Assembly: GCA_958410215.1 (NCBI GenBank)
Contig: CATYOF010000010.1
Span: forward strand, 1-64,000
Direction of reading: 5' to 3'
Length of the DNA stretch: 64,000 nucleotides
DNA from: an uncultured Cryptobacterium sp.
GTDB taxonomy: Bacteria > Actinomycetota > Coriobacteriia > Coriobacteriales > Eggerthellaceae
The translations under genes were made by a program, and so were the position numbers. Position 1 is the stretch's first letter. Each line of letters begins with the position of its first letter. Under the pieces are notes generated by a model that was given only the letters and a program-made list of their open reading frames with translations, made no database searches and had not been told where the DNA came from. This document shows positions 60,102 to 64,000 of the stretch, piece by piece.

Positions 60102-60986
60102 TTAGCGCAGTTCGGCGCGAATTTCGTCGATGGGAATCTCGATACCAAAGCGAATTCTATCCGCTACCACCGCTTGTTCATCAAGCATGCCAAGACCATT
60201 GAGCGCTTTGCATCCACGTACTTTTGCTTCTTTGAGCAACTGTGTTTCTTCAGGTGCATAAATAACATCAGCAACAACCATGCCAGGTTTTATAAAATCT
60301 GCTGGCACTGGCGTTTCGGTATTGCCTTCGCCCATGCCAATATTAGTTCCATTAGCTAGAATATCCGACTCTGCAATAGAGCGCTTTAGCTGTTCGGTAT
60401 CTTCAAGCGGATACAAGGATACCTTGCACGAAGTTGCTTCTTCCACCTTCCGTTTCAACTCTTCAGCATGAGTAAACGATTTTCCGCCCTGTCGCGCAAA
60501 CACATCCAAACGAGAAACACCGTCAAGTGCTGCCTGAACAAAAATAGCCGATCCTGCCCCACCAGGACCAACAAGCGTCATAGTGGCGCCTTCAACCTGT
60601 ACCCCATGTTTCTTCAGGTTATTCATAAAGCCTTGACCGTCAGTGTTGTGACCAACCAGCCTGCCATCATCTTCTTTTTTGATCATGTTTACCGCGCCCA
60701 TCAAAGAAGCAGCATGACTCAATTCATCAAGATAAGGAATTACCGCCTGCTTGAGCGGCATAGTAACCGTGGTGCTTACCCAGCCCTTCATCACACGAAA
60801 GGCCTCCATGACTTTCGCTACGTCTTCTACACCAACATCAAATACCAAAAATACCGCATCAATGCCCATCTTTTTGTAGGCTAGCGAATGAGTAGCAGGA
60901 GATGCCGAATGCTCTACCGGGCTTCCAATCATTGCCACCATATGGGTGTGGCCCGTGATGCCTGTCCCCTTCTTTTCTTGCGTCAT
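60102..60986 (-). CDS. Shikimate/quinate dehydrogenase (AroE/YdiB family)
   Basis: A 294-residue NAD(P)-dependent dehydrogenase. The substrate loop SPVEHSASPATH, the catalytic lysine in TVTMPLKQAV (usual NVTxPxK), HNTDGQGF, and the nucleotide loop VGPGGAGSAI are present; NGLGMLDEQA is the C-terminal family motif. ATG at 60986 (MTQEKK) has AGAGGG upstream. The N-terminal loop differs from typical biosynthetic AroE (MPLKQ rather than PHK), and the gene lies beside a major facilitator transporter, so a catabolic quinate/shikimate role is possible. A terminator hairpin separates it from that gene. Confidence 0.87.
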   Translation of the reverse strand: MTQEKKGTGITGHTHMVAMIGSPVEHSASPATHSLAYKKMGIDAVFLVFDVGVEDVAKVMEAFRVMKGWVSTTVTMPLKQAVIPYLDELSHAASLMGAVNMIKKEDDGRLVGHNTDGQGFMNNLKKHGVQVEGATMTLVGPGGAGSAIFVQAALDGVSRLDVFARQGGKSFTHAEELKRKVEEATSCKVSLYPLEDTEQLKRSIAESDILANGTNIGMGEGNTETPVPADFIKPGMVVADVIYAPEETQLLKEAKVRGCKALNGLGMLDEQAVVADRIRFGIEIPIDEIRAELR

Positions 60987-61257
60987 GACAACCCTCTCTC
61001 TATTTTTTGCCATGTCCTTAACTGTGTTCCTATTCTACTGTACGCGAGGGTCGTTTTGCCTTTTCAGGTTATTGTTATTTGTTTAGAAACATAACGAACA
61101 ACTCGATTTTTTCGCCACGAAAACCCTACACAATTGGCGGAATCATAGATGGAGCGTGAAGGAGGTCTGTAGACTAACCAGATACAGAAAAGGCTCTGTA
61201 CCAGAAGTGAAACGTGCGAACGTAAAAGACTTAGCGTATGAAGCAAAACACGCGAAC

Positions 61258-61295
61258 GCAAAAAGGCTCCGTGCAACAAACGAAGCACGGAGCCT
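61258..61295 (-). terminator. Intrinsic terminator after the MFS gene
   Basis: AAGGCTCCGTGC (61263-61274) pairs perfectly with GCACGGAGCCTT (61284-61295). On the minus strand TTTTT follows. It separates the MFS gene from the dehydrogenase gene. Confidence 0.88.
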
Positions 61296-61425
61296 TCAAA
61301 TGGGTGGAGTAGCAATGACTGCCTCTGTTTTGCGATAAGCGGCTGTCCGCTTGTCGCGATGTCGTGATGGATAACCCATCCGCTTATCACGTGTGCTGTC
61401 ACGCGATGGACGCGTGGTACAAAGC

Positions 61426-61452
61426 GTGACAAGTGCCCTGTCCACTTGTCAC
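61426..61452. repeat. Hairpin-forming repeat (copy B of the 39047 sequence)
   Basis: GTGACAAGTG, loop CCCTGTC, CACTTGTCAC: a perfect ten-base stem just after the MFS stop at 61457. The same sequence with two changes lies after the reductase stop at 39102. Confidence 0.8.
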
Positions 61453-61456
61453 GGAG

Positions 61457-62857
61457 TTAGTCGTCAAGCAAGCCCTTCGTGATGTCCTCAAGGGTACGAC
61501 CACGAGTTTCAACGCCAAATACTGCCAGCCAAATAGACATAGCAATAGCAAGGGCAGAGTTAATAAGATAAGCACCCATAGTTCCGATTGGGGAAGCTAC
61601 GAAGAATGCAATCCACATAGGGCTTACGATGCCTGCAACACGACCAAATGCGTTTGCAAGACCTGCACCACGGATACGGCAAGCCGTGGGGAAAGGCTCG
61701 GAAAGATAAATTGCCGCAGTGGTAACAGAATTGGTAAACGTGAATACGCAAACCAAGAAACCAAAGCCCATAATAAGAGCAGTGTTGTCGGTTGGCAGCA
61801 AAGACCAGATAGGACCAAGAATTGCTACCGCCAAGTAAGAACCAATAAGAATGGTCTTACGGTTAACCTTTTCAACATAGAAGGTAAGTGCGCCAACGCC
61901 CACAGGAATACCAAGCTGCATAACAACGGTCATCAACGTAGACATGCTGGTATCAAAGCCCTTTGCAACCAAAATGGTGGGGGTCCAAGTAATGATGGTG
62001 TAAACCAAAACGTTCATTACAAAGCAAAGGAACATTGCTGTAAGCGTACGGGTAATCATGCTCTTCTTAAACAAAACCGTGAAGGGAAGCTGCTTTACTT
62101 CCTGTTCAGCTGCACGAGCAGCAATTTCTTCATCGGTTACTTCAGGCATGGTCTTGCCACCAGCAACTGCCTTTGCTTCAAGCTTAGAAACAATAGCATC
62201 TGCCTTGTCGTTGCGGCCCATCATAGCCAACCAACGAGGAGATTCATCCATGCAGGTAAGAACAAGAATTACTACCAAAGCGCCTAAAATGCCGCAGAAT
62301 ACAAACACCTCACGCCAACCAGCAATAGGCAAAATAATGAGGTTCATTACCGATGCGAACAGCGTACCGCAGTTAGCAATCAGGCCCATGTAAGACTGAT
62401 ACTTACCGCGCTTGTGAGGTGGAGTGTATTCAGTCAGTGCAGAATAGCCTGCAGGAAATGCAGCACCCAGACCTAAGCCCATGAAGAAGCGGCAACCAGT
62501 CAAGAAGTCCGCATTAGGAGCTGCAGCAGCTACAAAGCAGAAAACGGTAAATACCGAACCACAAACAATAACGGCCTTCTTACGACCAAAATTGTCGGAA
62601 ACAATACCGGAAAGTAAGCCACCTACCAGGTAGCCAACCATCGTAATGGAATTAAAGAACGCAAACTGTTCAAGAGTCATGAATCCTTCGGTCTGCAAAA
62701 CAGCACCGATAGGACCGCCAACAGCCATGTCAACGGAATCGCAGAACGTGATGCCAGCAAGCAACCACATAATCTTCTTGTGGAAGCCAGAGATAGGCAT
62801 GCGGTCAAGACGTGCTGCGATACCGTGGAACGACTTGCTTGCTTCAGCAGAAGCCAT
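61457..62857 (-). CDS. Major facilitator superfamily transporter (sugar/organic acid porter type)
   Basis: A 466-residue protein with 12 helices and a long central loop at about 215-255. The loop 2-3 motif GIVSDNFGRKKAV, FPAGYSALTEYTPPHKRGKYQ and the CMDESPRWLAMMGRNDKADA segment resemble the sugar porter and aromatic acid:H+ symporter families. Aromatic or alicyclic acids such as shikimate or quinate would fit the neighbouring dehydrogenase. ATG at 62857 follows GGAAGG. The LysR gene at 63465 lies upstream on the same strand. Confidence 0.88.
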   Translation of the reverse strand: MASAEASKSFHGIAARLDRMPISGFHKKIMWLLAGITFCDSVDMAVGGPIGAVLQTEGFMTLEQFAFFNSITMVGYLVGGLLSGIVSDNFGRKKAVIVCGSVFTVFCFVAAAAPNADFLTGCRFFMGLGLGAAFPAGYSALTEYTPPHKRGKYQSYMGLIANCGTLFASVMNLIILPIAGWREVFVFCGILGALVVILVLTCMDESPRWLAMMGRNDKADAIVSKLEAKAVAGGKTMPEVTDEEIAARAAEQEVKQLPFTVLFKKSMITRTLTAMFLCFVMNVLVYTIITWTPTILVAKGFDTSMSTLMTVVMQLGIPVGVGALTFYVEKVNRKTILIGSYLAVAILGPIWSLLPTDNTALIMGFGFLVCVFTFTNSVTTAAIYLSEPFPTACRIRGAGLANAFGRVAGIVSPMWIAFFVASPIGTMGAYLINSALAIAMSIWLAVFGVETRGRTLEDITKGLLDD

Positions 62858-63464
62858 GCGAATATCGCCTTCCTTTCTTTCGCACAAGTTTTGTCTTCTG
62901 CGGCACGTTTTGCAAGGAGGCAGTTCGCAAAATCAAACTCTACCTCTACAAAATGCGTCAAAAGACAAAACAGGTTTAGCCCCTTTGCCCCAAATACAAA
63001 GGAGTTACGTATGTCCTCTTTAGTTGAACTCGATTCCTTGCAAAAGAAATAAGGCTTGATGCCTTTTTCATACGGAAGATACCTAAGGTCAAAAGACCTT
63101 CCCCTGAAGTGCTAGGACCTTTATTTCCACCCACGAATAAAAGCACTCTAGCTATAACTTCCGAAGTATTATTGTGAACTTTTATTACTTACCTGAGCGA
63201 ATAGCTTTTTTCATTTGATTTATTATATTTTTCTATAAAGTTATTTACCTGGTGCTATAGAAAGCAAATTTGGAAGAAATAACTTTAAAGTTAGTTTTTT
63301 CAAGAAGGAACGCATAAAGAAACTTATTAAGAAATCTCGGCCGAACGCCTTGCATAGGCCAAAAAACTTCGTCTGTCACGAAAAAATGCGCTTGCATACT
63401 GGCTTCAGAAACCGCTTCTTTTAGTCTGTTTGCTTTTGTATTGGTTTACAGCCGCGCTGCTAGC
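62858..63464. other. Intergenic region between LysR and MFS genes
   Basis: No gene supported. AT-rich from 63170 to 63300, where inverted repeats suggest regulator sites; the rest is unassigned. Confidence 0.45.
63237..63292. promoter_or_regulatory. Inverted repeats, candidate operator upstream of the MFS gene
   Basis: AAAGTTATTT (63237-63246) is inverted as AAATAACTTT (63278-63287), which itself overlaps the palindrome AACTTTAAAGTT (63281-63292). Such iterated sites suit the LysR regulator encoded just upstream. Binding is inferred. Confidence 0.45.
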
Positions 63465-64000
63465 TTACGTGATTTGCCCTGACTCCATAATGTTTGGGAA
63501 GCGATAGGAGCTCATAAACGAAATATAATCGTCTACCACTTTAGGATGCGTTTCTTTCCTGCTTACCAAATACACCTTGTGGAAATCCTCCGAAAGCCCT
63601 TGGACTTTTCGGCAGACCACATCTTCAAACGCATTAACCAAAAATGAATGACAAAACAGCGCCATTTTCTGCTCATCGGAAGAAATGATGGTGCTCATGG
63701 TAATCTCATCGTCGTATTCACGTACCAAATTCATATCGTCAACGGGAAGTTCAATATCAATACGCTTTACGGGCGATTCCTTAGGGTAGGTAAGTATTTC
63801 GTGATTCTTTAAATCGTCAATGGAAATTTCTTTGCGCTTTGCAAAGGGGTTGTTCTTGTGTAAACCCAGCACCAAAGGCTGCGACCATACCAAAACGTAA
63901 TTAAGGTCGTCTAAATCATCCATACGAGCAGCAAACACCACATCAAGTTCACCCTTGCGCAAACGCGAAATTAATTCCGGTGAATATGCCTGCTTAATAG
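63465..64000 (-). CDS. LysR-family transcriptional regulator, N terminus beyond window edge
   Basis: Only the last 178 or so residues lie in the window, all from the effector-binding domain; the HTH would lie beyond 64000. Similarity to the gene at 57617 is clear: both have YSPELI/YSGELA followed by the R.L..GE/K(I/L)DV.FAA block, WSQPLV, a DDEIT segment, SFLVNAFEDVVC and FHKVYLVSRKE. It is probably the regulator of the MFS gene 607 bases downstream. Start not visible. Confidence 0.88.
   Translation of the reverse strand, partial: IKQAYSPELISRLRKGELDVVFAARMDDLDDLNYVLVWSQPLVLGLHKNNPFAKRKEISIDDLKNHEILTYPKESPVKRIDIELPVDDMNLVREYDDEITMSTIISSDEQKMALFCHSFLVNAFEDVVCRKVQGLSEDFHKVYLVSRKETHPKVVDDYISFMSSYRFPNIMESGQIT

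Larger units (their letters stand above)
60987..61456. other. Intergenic region between MFS and shikimate dehydrogenase genes
   Basis: Holds a terminator (61258) and a hairpin repeat (61426) directly after the MFS stop. The segment 61060-61250 is unassigned and should contain the promoter of the dehydrogenase gene. Confidence 0.45.

Noticed and set aside
61433..62287. Plus-strand 284-codon frame
   Set aside because: Antisense to the MFS gene and low in hydrophobic pattern or motif content.

Overview
The window looks like chromosome of a strictly anaerobic, fermentative bacterium. The evidence is an [FeFe]-hydrogenase operon with all three maturases, oxygen-sensitive 2-hydroxyacyl-CoA dehydratase genes, type III CoA-transferases, a flavin/Fe-S enoate-reductase-like enzyme, a TRAP transporter, and no respiratory or aerobic genes. 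An Eggerthellaceae-like (Coriobacteriia) or clostridial gut anaerobe fits best; this is an inference from gene content, because no rRNA or other marker gene is present. Start codons are ATG and GTG with clear GGAG-type ribosome binding sites.

Layout. (1) 1-4.0 kb: a secreted GH25 muramidase (cut by the left edge) and a GT-C-like membrane protein. (2) 4.1-20.6 kb, all on the minus strand: a surface-polysaccharide locus of about 15 genes with overlapping or closely spaced ORFs. It holds an IS3-OrfA-like DNA-binding protein, four GT2 glycosyltransferases, a Wzx flippase, a pyruvyl-transferase-family protein, an FrhB-like Fe-S protein with its domains in unusual order, a DegT/WecE aminotransferase, an ATP-grasp ligase, a GltS-type transporter, a pair of small EamA/SMR transporters, a sugar epimerase and a PLP decarboxylase. 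Upstream lies a run of ten G placed in the spacer of a candidate promoter, then a terminator hairpin in the leader. This suggests phase-variable, possibly attenuated, expression. (3) 21.1-24.4 kb: an OatA-like O-acetyltransferase with a very long disordered N terminus and a small tail-anchored protein. (4) 24.5-49.0 kb: a catabolic island with two CoA-transferases, a dehydratase with its activator, a TRAP transporter with two binding proteins, an Old-Yellow-Enzyme/FadH-type reductase, acyl-CoA dehydrogenase, crotonase, hydrolase, flavodoxin and LysR/TetR regulators. Two convergent junctions in it carry pairs of 160-180 bp inverted-repeat elements. (5) 49.7-57.6 kb: NuoF/GltD fusion, HydA, HydE, HydG, HydF. 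(6) 57.6-64 kb: two paralogous LysR regulators, a small membrane protein, an excisionase-like protein, AroE and an MFS transporter.

How the parts may work together. The catabolic island could import an organic acid, activate it to a CoA ester, dehydrate it to an enoyl-CoA and reduce that as an electron sink. The hydrogenase and its NAD(P)H-type partner could balance electrons with H2. The polysaccharide locus, with its ArnB/ArnC/ArnE/ArnF-like parts and a nearby GT-C-like protein, suggests that an undecaprenyl-linked amino sugar is made, flipped and attached to a surface polymer. Substrates cannot be read from the sequence.
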